Source: Tetracentron sinense (taxonomy: Eukaryota; Streptophyta; Magnoliopsida; Trochodendrales; Trochodendraceae). From it: DNA of 64,000 nucleotides. Position 1 is the stretch's first letter. The number at the start of each line of letters is the position of its first letter. The position numbers and the translations under genes are program-made. The DNA lies in the NCBI GenBank assembly GCA_015143295.1, contig CM026571.1, forward strand, positions 8,312,501-8,376,500, in the 5' to 3' direction. Shown here one piece after another: positions 1 through 10,149 of this stretch. The notes under the pieces were generated by a model. That model made no database searches. It was not told the origin of the DNA and was given only the letters and a program-made list of their open reading frames with translations.

Positions 1-1493
1 CTATCAAAAAATATAATTTTCTCTTTTTATCCTGTATATATCACGAGATTTAACCGAGATTTTAAAAATATCAAGAGGAATATATGCAATGTTGTTGGTT
101 TTATGAATTTATAACTTGATGATATTTATTACTATTACTTGTAATTTTAATATATTTTTTTAATCATTCCCGAGATTTAGGCGAGAAATACCCAAAAAAA
201 ATTCAGATTTGAAAATCTCCAAGAAAAACTCTGGCCGATAAAAACCCGAGAATGAGATTTGTAACACTGCCTAATATTAATCTTATTATAAATATAATTA
301 GTTTTAAAAGAGAGTGTTCCTGGCATTAACCTTATTATAAATTATAATTTTATTATTAGAGTGTGGTTCGCATTAACCTTATTATAAATTATGAAATTAT
401 TATTCGAATAAATTTTTTTTATTAGTATATTATGCCCATAAGAGATTTTTAGTAATATTAAAAATTAAATAATTTTCTAATAGTTTTTTATAAATTAAAA
501 ATTATTTAACTACCCATCTCTTCTTCACATATTGATTCAGTCCGTAAAAACATTGAGTTCATCAATTGCAGATTGAAATAGGTTTGGAAATTAAATTGAA
601 TTTCAATTATTTATCAACTTTAATATGCATTCATAAGTTTTTCAGGTTTCTAAAAAAATTAATATAGATAATTATTGAAAAATAAAGAGAATACATATCC
701 CCTTCACTTAACAAAGAGGATAAAATATAGTTAAAAAAATTTGATAATATAGAGAAATATCAAGAAGAAATTACAGCTCAGACAAACAGACAACGCATGT
801 CAGTTAACATGATTCTTACATTTGAATACTACATCCATACATCAGTAATATAATGAATTCTAGATGTGTATTTATGCTTAAGCAATAAATTTCTAATGTT
901 TCATCTTAAATTTACAATGTTTCCTTAAAGTTTCCTAGACTTCTTTAATTTTTACAATGACTTCTTTGAACTTCCTTAAACTTTCTCAAAATGTGTCAAT
1001 TTCCTTAGCGACCGAAGTTTATACCGAAACCGAAGTTTAATACCTTGACTTGGTGAATAACTCTAAATCAATTAGCTAAAGAGCTTCCATGAAGGAGGGA
1101 AGAGGAAGATCCACCTTAAACGATTTGAGGCCATAAAAGGCGAGGGGCTATGTGACAGTTTGCACTTTGCATAGACATTTTATTCTAGTTTACTCTGTCT
1201 CTATGACAGAGAGCAATTAAATCTATAATAGCATTATAGCTTTTTCAGATCTTAAATCTATGGGGCAAAGTACCATTTCTCTCTTCCTTGAGTGTTCCCC
1301 TTGTATGTTCTCTAACATCTCAGTCATCATGATCTAGTGATTCTATTTAGCAACTAATATAAATATAACATAATGTCAATTTTTAAAACTACATTAAGAT
1401 CATGGATTTGCTAGAAACATAATTTATTTAAATAAGCATTCTCTATTTTTCTATGCCAGGGGATGACAGTAGGATATGCAACAATGACCTTAC
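1..1493. other. AT-rich stretch, probably the last intron of the QUA3-like gene
   Basis: No coding exon is seen here on either strand. It follows the splice donor at 1493 of the minus-strand methyltransferase gene, so it is read as intron. The missing last exon, which should open with a Cys-Glu-Pro-Phe-like stretch, was looked for and not found. A short AT-rich phrase (TTAACCTTATTATAAAT-like) recurs near 280, 328 and 375. Confidence 0.5.
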
Positions 1494-4400
1494 CAATCAT
1501 GGTAGACTCCGATGAGGCCTCTGTCATAAATTACACCAAGTGTTGATGGCTTTCGAGCAGGAACCACGTTCATCACCCAGACAGGATCAGCTGAGAGTGC
1601 CGCTGCAAAGCCTCCAAAAAATGCATTCATGTCCATAACATTACGTACGGCTGGAGTCCCGAGCTTCAAGTTCAGGGATTTCTTATAGTATGCAACCCTT
1701 CTTACCCACCGCTTTGTATCAGCTTCAAACAAGTCAAATCCATTTTTCATGAGTGTGGCCCTTGAAGGAGCTTTTATTAGCCTGTCTGGCCACTTCGGAA
1801 TGGTCCCAACAGCATGTTCTCCATTGGAAGAGGATACCCTACTCACACAGTTCTTTAACTGGGCATACCTGAAAAATAGTCTAGTTTAGACATAATTTCC
1901 AATCGGTCCTATTAGGTTGTGCTTTTTGCCAACTATTTTACATGGTAATTAATGAGAAGTATTTCAGGATTGAGGTGCAGGTTAGACTTAATCCTTGTTT
2001 ATCAAACAGATATATAAAGCAGGGGCAGATCAGAAGGGAAAGAAAATAACATAACTTATCCTCTCATTGTCAAAAGTTAAACAATGAATCTATCACCATA
2101 ACTAATAATGAATTTCCAAAAGGCCTACCACGCATAACTTGGGTCATCGGATTCACCACACAATTCAAGCCCAAATTCATTTTGGTTGGGGAGGGATGAA
2201 TCAGATGAAGGCTTTTTCCAGATGACAGTGTTCCCATCCACAACGATAAGCTCGTAACACAAAGATCTTGCCACAGCCTGGAGATCGGCCCATTCCTTAT
2301 CTTGTTTAGGCCACTGTACAGGGGGGCCAGAGATGACTAGGTATCCTCCTGGTCGAAGTAACCGATCCACTTCCACAAAATATGTTCCATCTGCAAAGAA
2401 AAATTTTCTAGTAAGAGAAAATTCTAGGGAAAAGAACATGAGAGACAGAGAGAACTCACTGTAAGCTGTAAAGGGGATCAAACACCGAGAGCAGTGTACC
2501 AAGTCGAAGGAGTATGCTGGAAATGGTAACCTGCGAGTTCCCAGCATGGCAACAAATGCCGGTATTCCCCTTTCCAACGCAAACTGTATTTGTGATTTGT
2601 GTGAATCTCTTGGAGCAAATGAGAGAGTTAAAATGTCTTCATGTAGTAAGTATCCCCCAAAGCTGGCAACCTGCATGAGGATTGAATTATGTGATCTTCA
2701 AATAAAATACAGCTACTTATAAGAACTCAAAGTGACATATAAACACAGCTCCTACCCCACATCCCATATCAAGAGCCGTCCTCAGAATTCCTCCACTTGT
2801 AGGAATGTACAGCCCAAGTTTCTGAATATATTGTATGGCTCCATCAGGGAACATTGTGCCACCACCCGGGAAAATAAAGTATGGACCTTCTTGTTTCATC
2901 CAGCCCTGATGGCCTTTCCTATCAGCAATTTTGTTATGTGGCATGTTGCTGTGCCATATCTGCATATAAAAGAATAATACTTCTAAGGAATGCTCAGAAT
3001 ATCTGGCATCAACGTGGAGCAGCATCATATTTTGTGTTTCCATTACTGGATCTAAATTGGCATACAATGTTTCAACACTGGATATTTTCATGCAGCTAAA
3101 AAAAATTATCTGATAGGTTTAATGCAGCTAAAAATTGAAGAGTACCATAAAAGTCCCAACAACTACAAATCAGATTAAAAATTTTGAAATTGGGGACACC
3201 CTGAGTTCCAAAAAGCACGTGCATTTCAATAATTTTAAATATTAAAAGGAAGGAAACAAAGTTGCTTCCATCATATAAGGAGCGCCCATACATACCCTTT
3301 TTATCCAATAAATCTGTTCTTTCATTGATGCTTCAGTAGGTATGCATGTACACAACATCAAGGACTATGCAATTAAACCACTTATCCTAGAAATATCTTA
3401 ACCAAATATCTTGGAGCTTGATATGCTCGTGGGACACATTCCAACACTCTAAGCAGGGCATAGATTACGGCTTAGCATATCTTTGTGCTTGATAGCTAAC
3501 AAGTAGATTGAACGTGAACAGCATAAAAGAAGAAGAAAAAAAATAGCGTAGCAAAATAAAGTAACATACATTCAGACAACTGGAAATATCAGTTGACATG
3601 CTATGCAACCGTGAAGCCCCTAGCTACATGTTGGAAAAGGGAGACTTTATAAACTAACAACTTTGGCATAAAGCAATAAACAACAATGAAAACATATGCC
3701 AGAACATTTATGCCTACAAGAAAGGTCCAATATTTCTCAAATTTGGTTGCATTCCTAATGTTCACACTATTACTTCACAGACCAAAACATGAAATTCGGA
3801 ACTGAATTGGGATAGTAAAAAAGGATAGAGACCATGGATGTTAAGTATCAAAAGTTCGAGTTTCAGCCGTTTCAAGCCCATCGATCTGTCGATGAAATAA
3901 ATAGGTACTATAAAGTTTGAAAGGTCTCCCACAGAATCCAGCCTCAGACTCCCATGTCCTCCCTAAGAGAGGAGAACATCACATGAACCCAAAGAGCCTC
4001 AATTTCTCCATCCAGTCGACTGATGGTAACTACTGCCTTCCAACTACAAGCATTTTAAATACCATCTAACCTCAGAATTTTAACCCCTTTTTTTCCAATT
4101 TCATAACAACAGCATAAATCCTATCCAGATTACAGTAAAATTCACAACTTTATAATTCAACTCATGCTAAAACTTGTTTAATGCACATCAAATTTAGATT
4201 TATAAAGTTACCCAATTCAAATTCATGTTAAACATACAAACAAGAAACATTAAAGAGATACCTTGTGCAAGCTCTCCGGCCACGGGACTGTGATCCGGTA
4301 GCCATCGGGCGGAGGGATCAAGCAGAGAGGCGTCTCTTCGGGCAACGGACAGTGACGCTCACGGTAAAAATTCATCTCTCGGCTAAGCTGACTGTTCCTC

Positions 4401-4684
4401 CTGGGATCCTCACAAGGCATGTGATCAACAGCTTCGGCAGGGCAAGCCTCGATCGTCGGCTGCTGCCCAGTCTCCACCAAAGCCACAAGCCTCTGCCTTT
4501 GGCGTGGATCGGACGACGAAAGCACAAGGGCCTGTCGTCCCGAAGCAGCGAGAGAGTCGCCGAGAGGGGTAAAGACGAGGAAAAAGAAGACGAGTACGGC
4601 AGCGAAGAAGGCAGCGGAGACGAGATCAAGCAATCTCCATTGTCGAGCGTTGCGCTTCGAAGAGGGGAGATTCAAGTGCCCCAT
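1494..4684 (-). CDS. QUA3: QUASIMODO3-like pectin methyltransferase (partial, lacks last exon)
   Basis: Putative S-adenosylmethionine-dependent methyltransferase of the DUF248/PMT family; the Arabidopsis relative QUA3 is a Golgi enzyme acting on homogalacturonan. Exons read on the minus strand: 4684-4262, 2959-2756, 2670-2460, 2390-2129 and 1868-1494, all with GT-AG borders and consistent phase, giving about 491 residues. The protein starts MGHLNLPSSKR, followed by a basic stretch and one membrane segment (about residues 18-40), the type II Golgi anchor. Family hallmarks follow: MPCEDPRRNSQLSREMN, CLIPPPDGY, the SAM-binding region LDMGCGVASFGG across the exon 2/3 border, FAPRDSHKSQIQFALERG, LLRPGGYLVISGPPVQWP, and NVMDMNAFFGGFAAAL in exon 5. 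The last exon read ends at YHDW with donor GTAAGG. Family members are about 600 residues, so roughly 110 C-terminal residues are absent, most simply lying left of the window. Confidence 0.93.
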
Positions 4685-4694
4685 TAGAGGAGGA

Positions 4695-4850
4695 TAATCA
4701 GATCCGCATTGCGGTCTGGATTTCCTAGGGTTTTGGTTTGGAAATTTTAGGGTTTTTGGGGTTACTGAAACTGTGAGGGATGAAAAAGGTCGAGAAGCAG
4801 ATCAACGAGTCTCTCTCACTCACGCTCAGAGAGTATTAAGATGAAATGAT

Positions 4851-4887
<37 letters not shown>

Positions 4888-4900
4888 GCTCTCACTCAGA
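4695..4900 (-). promoter_or_regulatory. 5' leader and promoter side of the QUA3-like gene, with (TC)n microsatellite
   Basis: This is the sequence just upstream of the methyltransferase start codon. It contains a (TC)14 run at 4855-4882. CT/GA runs close to the transcription start are common in plant promoters and leaders. No clear TATA box was found, so the exact transcription start is unknown. Confidence 0.4.
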
Positions 4901-5047
4901 TATTTAACCAAAGTATAGTAGAGGGCTTCGAATTTGCTCGGATGGATGCCCGAGTGCTTTGCTCTGCATCCACAAATTATGGGACCTGTGGTGTTTAAAA
5001 GGGAAATATCGGGGAGCAATAAAAAATCATGGGGAGAAAATGAATTA

Positions 5048-5682
5048 GCCCCTTTTGGTTGGACTTCCGTTTTCTCATTTTTGTTTTTAAAAATAAAATT
5101 TTGAAACATTTTACGCAAAACATATTTTTGTTTTCTTTTTTTATTTTTGAAAATCAAGGTAACAAAAATTCTCTACTACCTCTATTTTTTAAAACAAAAA
5201 TGAAAAACACAACCTCACCATCACCACCGCCCACAGCTACCGCACCACCACAATACTACCACCACCCGCCTCCACCACCACAAAACTACCACCACCACCC
5301 CACCACCACCCACCACCATCCACCACCATCACTACCACTACAACTACACCACTACTCACCACCGACCTCCACCACCACCACTACTCACCACCCACCACCA
5401 CAATACAACCACCACCCAATACCACCACCACCCAATACCACCACCATCACTACCACCCACCACCACAACCATCACACTACACTCACCGCCACTACTCACC
5501 ATGATGAATTGAAATTATTTAATCATATTTACCAAACGCCTTCTTTTGTTTTCCTTTTTTAAAAATAAGTAACAATTAGTAATACCAAACATATTTCCTA
5601 CCTTAAAAAAATTGAAAACAAAAAATCGTTTTCAATTTTTAAAAACAAAAACAGAAAAACGGAAGTGTATCCAAACGGCCCC
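5048..5682. mobile_element. Tourist-like (PIF/Harbinger-type) MITE with TTA target duplication
   Basis: The element is flanked by TTA at 5045-5047 and 5683-5685. Its ends are inverted repeats: GCCCCTTTTGGTTGGACTTCCG on the left and, reverse complemented, GGGGCCGTTTGG...CACTTCCG on the right, each followed by T-rich sequence with TTTTTGTTTTTAAAAAT. The 3-bp TTA duplication and GTTTGG-type ends are typical of Tourist MITEs. The centre (about 5210-5510) is a long CCA/CAC-rich low-complexity tract. Confidence 0.7.
5210..5510. repeat. CCA/CAC-rich low-complexity tract
   Basis: About 300 bp is made almost only of C and A triplets (CCA, CAC, ACC) with scattered TAC. It lies wholly inside the Tourist-like element. 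An open frame through it would encode only His, Pro, Thr and Tyr repeats and is not believed to be a gene. Confidence 0.85.
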
Positions 5683-5825
5683 TTAACTTATCCAAATTAT
5701 GGCCAAGTGCCCCATCATTTGTAGATGTCCGACCCCTTAGCCTGGGCGTCCACTAAAGCCAAACTTTTGCCAAATGGGTAATCCTTACTAACTCTGTAGA
5801 CCGCAAAAAAAACCAACCCTCTCGT

Positions 5826-6039
5826 GGATGGAGATGGGATTTAATCATACCAAAACCATCTTGCCTATGTACAACGTCCGACATGTGGCGATAAAAAGGG
5901 GAGAAGTCATTTCTTTTTTCCCCAGTTTTTTGACTTCTCTCCCTTCGATATCTTCTCCCCTTTTCATCGCCATAGGTCGAAAGCCCACCAAGAGCAAGAC
6001 GGTTTTGGTCTTGCTAGAGCAAGACCAAATCCCATCCTC
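5826..6039. mobile_element. Fold-back element next to the second MITE copy
   Basis: The left arm (GGAGATGGGATTT...ACCAAAACC-TCTTGC...GGCGATAAAAAGGGGAGAAG) is matched in reverse complement by the right arm (GGATGGGATTTGGTC...ACCAAAACCGTCTTGC...GGCGATGAAAAGGGGAGAAG). The two arms nearly meet around 5935. The right end abuts the MITE beginning at 6040. Confidence 0.55.
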
Positions 6040-6198
6040 ATGGATGCCCAAGTTGGGCATTCGGGCATGCACAAATGATGGGACATGTGGCATTAAAAAG
6101 GGGGAGATATCAAGTGGGGGAGAAGTCAAAATTATGGGGATAAAATGTTATCGCCAGGTGCCCCATCATTTGTGGATGCCCAAGATCGGGCGTCCACT
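6040..6198. mobile_element. MITE, uninterrupted copy of the family split at 4942-5754
   Basis: This is a compact copy of about 160 bp. The left end ATGGATGCCCAAG and the right end, reverse complemented (GTGGACGCCCGATCTTGGGC), are related inverted repeats. Both run inward into CACAAATGATGGG. A related hairpin, GGATGCCCGAGCG...GCTCGGGCATCC, is seen at about 22456-22490 beside the decayed hAT element. Confidence 0.55.
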
Positions 6199-6673
6199 AG
6201 AGGTAATCCGAAGGTAGTAGGAATGGCAAAAAGGTGATCCAGATGTGTACTTCCAGTTGGAAAATACCTAATGTACCTGGGATTTTAATTGTGTGACGAA
6301 AGGGCCGATCCTCATTGGTCCACATCCCTTAAGCTCGGGTCTTTGGTGAAACTTTTAAAATGAACTTTCATTGTTTCATGCCTAATTTTACTTAATGTCA
6401 AGAAATATTATTTTATAGAGTGCAAAAATTCTACAAATATGTTAACTTTTAAGTTCCACCAAAATTTTTGACTTTTTTAAGTTTCATATTGTGGAACTTC
6501 TACTTAAATTGAACTCGATAAATCCGATATATCATTGAGTAAAAGGGTTAGAAACCCTCCCCTCTCTTTCCAAACTCTTGCCTCTTGTTTCAAAACATTA
6601 ATGTTCTGGACTTTTAAGAGTTTCACCAAAATAACGAACCTTATAGTTTCATAATAGGCACAAGGGATTATCT
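6199..6673. other. Intergenic, nothing recognised
   Basis: AT-rich sequence with short low-quality frames only. No host gene, RNA gene or clear transposon ends were found. Confidence 0.5.
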
Positions 6674-6908
6674 CTATGTCCTCTTTGACATCCAATAACC
6701 ACGATTAAGATTCACTCATCCCTAGAGTTAAATATCAAATCTTAATTTTTAGGAAAAATATTTTTTAAAAAAATTAACCTTGTAATGATTCACTTACTCA
6801 AGTGGTTAAGTTTTTTTTTTTTTTTTTTTGATTTCTGACAACTAAGGAAAACATTATTGATGCGTGAATCTTAATCATGGTTAATGGATGTCAAAGAGGA
6901 CATGTGGT
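6674..6908. mobile_element. Fold-back element of the GTTAAGATTCAC core family
   Basis: The left arm (ATGTCCTCTTTGACATCCA, then AACCACGATTAAGATTCAC) is matched by the reverse complement of the right arm (CATGTCCTCTTTGACATCCA, TTAACCATGATTAAGATTCAC). Between the arms are the AAAAATATTTTTTAAAAAA spacer and a T-run typical of this family in the window. Confidence 0.6.
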
Positions 6909-7091
6909 GAGCTTGGAAGGTGTGCGTGTACTAGAATGTGCAATGCATGGTTTCACTCCCCATGTTTAAATGTCTTACATGCATTATGCAAAGAGTGGTT
7001 CCTGAGAGGAAATTTCGGGCATCTGCCAAAAATAATCCCTTGCCTTACAGTGTAATATATCTATAGATGTTTAGGTAAGCACCCGGATTTA

Positions 7092-7228
7092 GTCTCACAT
7101 CGGTTGAGAAGTGGACTTCGTAGGGGTATATAAGGGGCCATCAACCCTCCTTAAGAAAGGCCCTTTTGGAGTGGTTGCTTGGACTTAACCTTATAAGCAC
7201 CCCTTGGGTAAAAGGTGAAGGTTTTTTA
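7092..7228 (+). promoter_or_regulatory. snRNA-type upstream element plus TATA box, with possible short Pol III unit
   Basis: GTCTCACATCG at 7092-7102 differs by one base from the plant snRNA upstream sequence element RTCCCACATCG. TATATAAG at 7127-7134 follows after 24 bases, the spacing known for RNA polymerase III snRNA promoters rather than the wider Pol II spacing. A T6 run at about 7222-7228 could terminate a transcript of roughly 70 nt starting near 7155, although an earlier T4 lies near 7166. Similar TCACATCGGTT motifs also occur in dispersed plant repeats, so function is unproven. Confidence 0.3.
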
Positions 7229-7460
7229 TTCAAAAAATCAAAATTAGAAATATAAATCCTAATACCCTCTTTGGTTGCCGAGGAGAAAGTAAGGATGAAA
7301 AAAAAATCGAAAGAAAATTTAATTTTTTGTTGTTTGGTTAATGGTTTCTAGGAAAGTAGAAGCAGAAAAGGAAAATTGAAAAAAAATTATCTTAAATTTT
7401 GGATTAGTAATCTCAAAACTAGCTTAGATTTTGAAGAGAAAAGAAGAAAAAAACATTGCC

Positions 7461-7770
7461 AAATCCTCTACGGTTATAATCAGATTTGGCAAATCCAATT
7501 ATCCTCCTAAGATCGCCACGTGTCCCTTTTGACACCCCTTAACTGTGGCTAAGATTTACCGACCCCTAGGGTTCATCCACCCATCATTGGTTTTTATTAA
7601 AAATATATAAAATGTTAAAATATTTTTTAAAAGAATTAATATTTTTTTTCTAAAAACTAAGGATGGGTTGGTGAATCTTAACCATGGTTAATGAGTGTCA
7701 AAAGGGAAACGTGGCGACCTCCGGGGCATAATCGAATCCCCTAGAATCCAGTTATAACCGTAGAGGATTT
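7461..7770. mobile_element. Fold-back element of the core family, with CTACGGTTATAA ends
   Basis: The left arm starts CCTCTACGGTTATAA and continues through GCCACGTGTCCCTTTTGACAC and AACTGTGGCTAAGAT. The right arm, reverse complemented, gives CCTCTACGGTTATAACTGG, then GCCACGTTTCCCTTTTGACAC and AACCATGGTTAAGATTCACC. A second copy of the right end alone lies at 7783-7824. Confidence 0.65.
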
Positions 7771-7782
7771 GGTTCTTCTTTT

Positions 7783-7824
7783 AATCGGATTCCCTAGAAT
7801 CCAATTATAACCGTAGAGGATTTG
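7783..7824. repeat. Duplicate of the right end of the preceding fold-back
   Basis: AATCGGATTCCCTAGAATCC followed by an AATTATAACCGTAGAGGATTT-like stretch repeats the sequence at 7733-7770 almost exactly in direct orientation. Confidence 0.6.
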
Positions 7825-7876
7825 GTTCCTTTTTTTTAACACCGCTCACGCCTCACCCTTCTTCCTCACTTCTTCT

Positions 7877-8180
7877 TTCTTAGGAGATCGAATCACAGCC
7901 AATCATGACTGAACTCAGGGAGAGTTCAACCGCACCCATGTCAACACGTGTCATTTTAACCCCTGTTAACCATGGTTAAGCTTTAATAACCCTTAGGATT
8001 CTAAAGTTTTTTTTTTTTTAATTATTTTTAAAAACAACCAAGGCTAGACTGTTGAACCATAGTTTAAGGAATCATAACCACGGTTAATAGAGGTTAAAAA
8101 GGATATGTGTTGACCTGTGGATGCGATTGAACTCTCCTTGAGTTCAATCACGATTGAGTGTGAATCAATCTCCTTTCTTA
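7877..8180. mobile_element. Fold-back element whose arms match the inside of the window's Helitrons
   Basis: The left arm reads AATCACAGCCAATCATGACT, then GAACTCAGGGAGAGTTCAAC, CGCACCCATGTCAACACGTG and TTAACCATGGTTAAG. The reverse complement of the right arm reads ACTCAATCGTGATTGAACTC, GGAGAGTTCAATCGCATCC, GTCAACACATATCC and TTAACCGTGGTTATG. The same segment occurs once, unpaired, inside each small Helitron at 13866, 56209 and 57632. Confidence 0.7.
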
Positions 8181-8389
8181 GCCATCTTCTAATCTTGAGT
8201 TGGTTTCCCGTGATTCGAACAGCTCCGACAACTTGGATTTAAGTACATTGTTCTTCCTACTTAGGTCCGTTAGCAGAGCTCTTCATACTCTTTTGATGGT
8301 AAGGTTTAGGCTTCATGGGTGGTTGAGAAGAAGATGGGTGAAAGCTTTGCTTTTTCTTCCATTTAGAAGATGGGAATTGTTAGTTGATT

Positions 8390-9608
8390 CATTCAAATAG
8401 CTTACACACGATGACCACTAAACTTTAATCAATTTGGCTAAGAAGCGCGACAAGCGCTTCTTGAAGAAAGTTGAAGCCTCCTATTTGTGCAAGGGAATAT
8501 GACAACTTTATTCCCGGGATTCAACCTAGGCAGGAATCAATCCGTTCATATACAGATTTGCACTATCTGGTAGGAACTGTACTTGACCTCTTTTTAGGAT
8601 GCCTATAATTAGTTAATTCCATGATGGTCTGATTTATCCTTTTACAAAAATAACAACTGGTTACACATATTGTATAAACTAGAGTAGACTATCACAAGTG
8701 ATTGTCAACCAGAATTACTCTCTAAGAGCGATTGTGACATAGTTCCAGAATTGGATCTGTATAGATTCTAGAAATCAGATCTTGAGATTATGGAATTAGA
8801 TTCCGATGAGACACGCTGTTTGGAAACAATTTTGTCTACTAGTTCTATTTGGTAACAATGCTCACGGGTTGGTGTATTGCTACACTAACTGAGTTCTCAT
8901 TTTTTTCTCTGTCCTTGGTTAATCTGGACAATGCTTTGTTTCGTTACAGAATGGTCGTCAACCGGTCAGACTAATATGTCAGATCACTTCTTTGTTTGGT
9001 AATAGAGAATCGACTGTCCAACTGGATTGATCGAATTCTATTACTTAGCAAGGGAAGCCCCTATGCTATATAGAAATAATGATATCCAATCCGAAGTTTG
9101 GCTATCTCTGATCTGGATCTTCGGTTTGAGTCATCTTGAACATTGAGATGAGCTTCAGATCTCCAATGGAGGTCTGAATCTTCTTCTCTGGTTGTGTACT
9201 CCTTCTGGGCTCAATCTAGTAGAGGTCTTATACGAGTTCTCACTTGTGCAAAACTCTTGTCCTCATCCTCACCTTATATAGGCAAGAGATAGGTCTTGGG
9301 AGCCACTTGGGCTTTCTAACCAACCATCTAATGAGTCTCTTGGGTTTCCCTAATTGACCTATTCAATAACCCACCATGTTCATCGAACCTGGACGCCTAC
9401 TCATGATCTGTAACGGATCACATAATCCAAACCACTATCCCAATCCCGATTAGATATACACCATTAATTTGACTTCTAATCTTAAAAAGATTAGGCGACT
9501 CAACCAATGTGTAAAGTACGCCTCATAGCGCCCATAGCCTGTACATGCGTGTGTCGTGTTCGATGTGATGCACCTCACTAATGCACATACTTAGTGTATG
9601 TGTCAACA
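8390..9608 (-). mobile_element. Probable fossil LTR piece (family uncertain)
   Basis: On the minus strand the right boundary begins TGTTGACACATACAC, as an LTR might, and a TATATAAGGTGAGG promoter-like stretch lies near 9283-9296. No internal retrotransposon genes are seen, and the left boundary is unclear. It looks old and broken. It could instead be an unrelated dispersed repeat. Confidence 0.3.
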
Positions 9609-9666
9609 CAAGAGAACAATCTCTAAGGAGAGTAAAACACTTATTAAGAGGTTTCAAAACTCTTAA

Positions 9667-9890
9667 GAGGACGTTTGGCAACACTATATGCTTAATAATA
9701 AGCACTTTTTATAAATAAGTACTTATAATAAGTAGGTATGGAGCTACTTATTTATAAGTACTTTTTTGGGCTCATAATCACTTTTACTTATTGCTTATTT
9801 ATTTTTACCAAACAATTTTATTTATAAATAAATATTTATTTTCATGAATAAGTAAATAAGTACTTAATATTAATACTACCAAATGCCTTC
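9667..9890. mobile_element. MITE with GACGTTTGGCAACACTA ends and TTAA/TTA flanks
   Basis: The left end GAGGACGTTTGGCAACACTA and the reverse-complemented right end GAAGGCATTTGGTAGTATTA are inverted repeats. Both are flanked by TTAA (9663-9666 and 9891-9894), which fits a Tourist-type TTA/TAA duplication. The interior is nearly all TTATAAGTACTTATTTATAA-like sequence and could itself fold. Confidence 0.65.
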
Positions 9891-9950
9891 TTAAACTTCT
9901 CATGTGGGAGTGATAAAAGTCACATCAATTTTCTTTTGAAAACATTGAGA

Positions 9951-10149
9951 TGGCGTTTGGTAACACTAATCTAAAAAGTAGAGCTTATTTGAAAATTAGC
10001 TACTTTTTAAATAGAGATTTTTACCTCTAAAATCTCTTAGATGTAGACATGCAATTAACTTTCAACTTAACAATCTAAAGTCCAACTAAACATAATTTTT
10101 AAATATTGTAAGCTCTATTTTTTAGATTAGTGTTACCAAACGTCACCTA
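9951..10149. mobile_element. MITE with long near-perfect inverted ends
   Basis: The left end GGCGTTTGGTAACACTAATC, continuing into TAAAAAGTAGAGCTTA, is matched by the reverse-complemented right end GACGTTTGGTAACACTAATC, continuing into TAAAAAATAGAGCTTA. The inverted repeats are about 35 bp and almost perfect, so the copy looks fairly young. A target duplication could not be settled. Confidence 0.7.

Larger units (their letters stand above)
4942..5754. mobile_element. MITE copy split by a later Tourist-like insertion
   Basis: The outer pieces 4942-5044 and 5686-5754 match the uninterrupted copy at 6040-6198. Shared phrases are ATGGATGCCC, CACAAAT-ATGGGAC-TGTGG, CCCCATCATTTGT and GGGCGTCCACTA. 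The two halves are separated by the 635-bp element at 5048-5682 with its TTA duplication, so this is a nested insertion. The ends form inverted repeats with a small internal hairpin (GGATGCCC / GGGC). The transposase family is unknown. Confidence 0.6.

Noticed and set aside
1081-1160. Candidate last exon of the QUA3-like gene
   Set aside because: The less AT-rich stretch was read in all minus-strand frames and shows none of the conserved C-terminal methyltransferase motifs.
4265-4687. 140-residue plus-strand frame
   Set aside because: It is the antisense shadow of QUA3-like exon 1, which matches its family closely.
5059-5562. 167-residue open frame rich in His, Pro and Thr
   Set aside because: It is produced by the CCA/CAC low-complexity tract inside a MITE; there is no start context or known domain.
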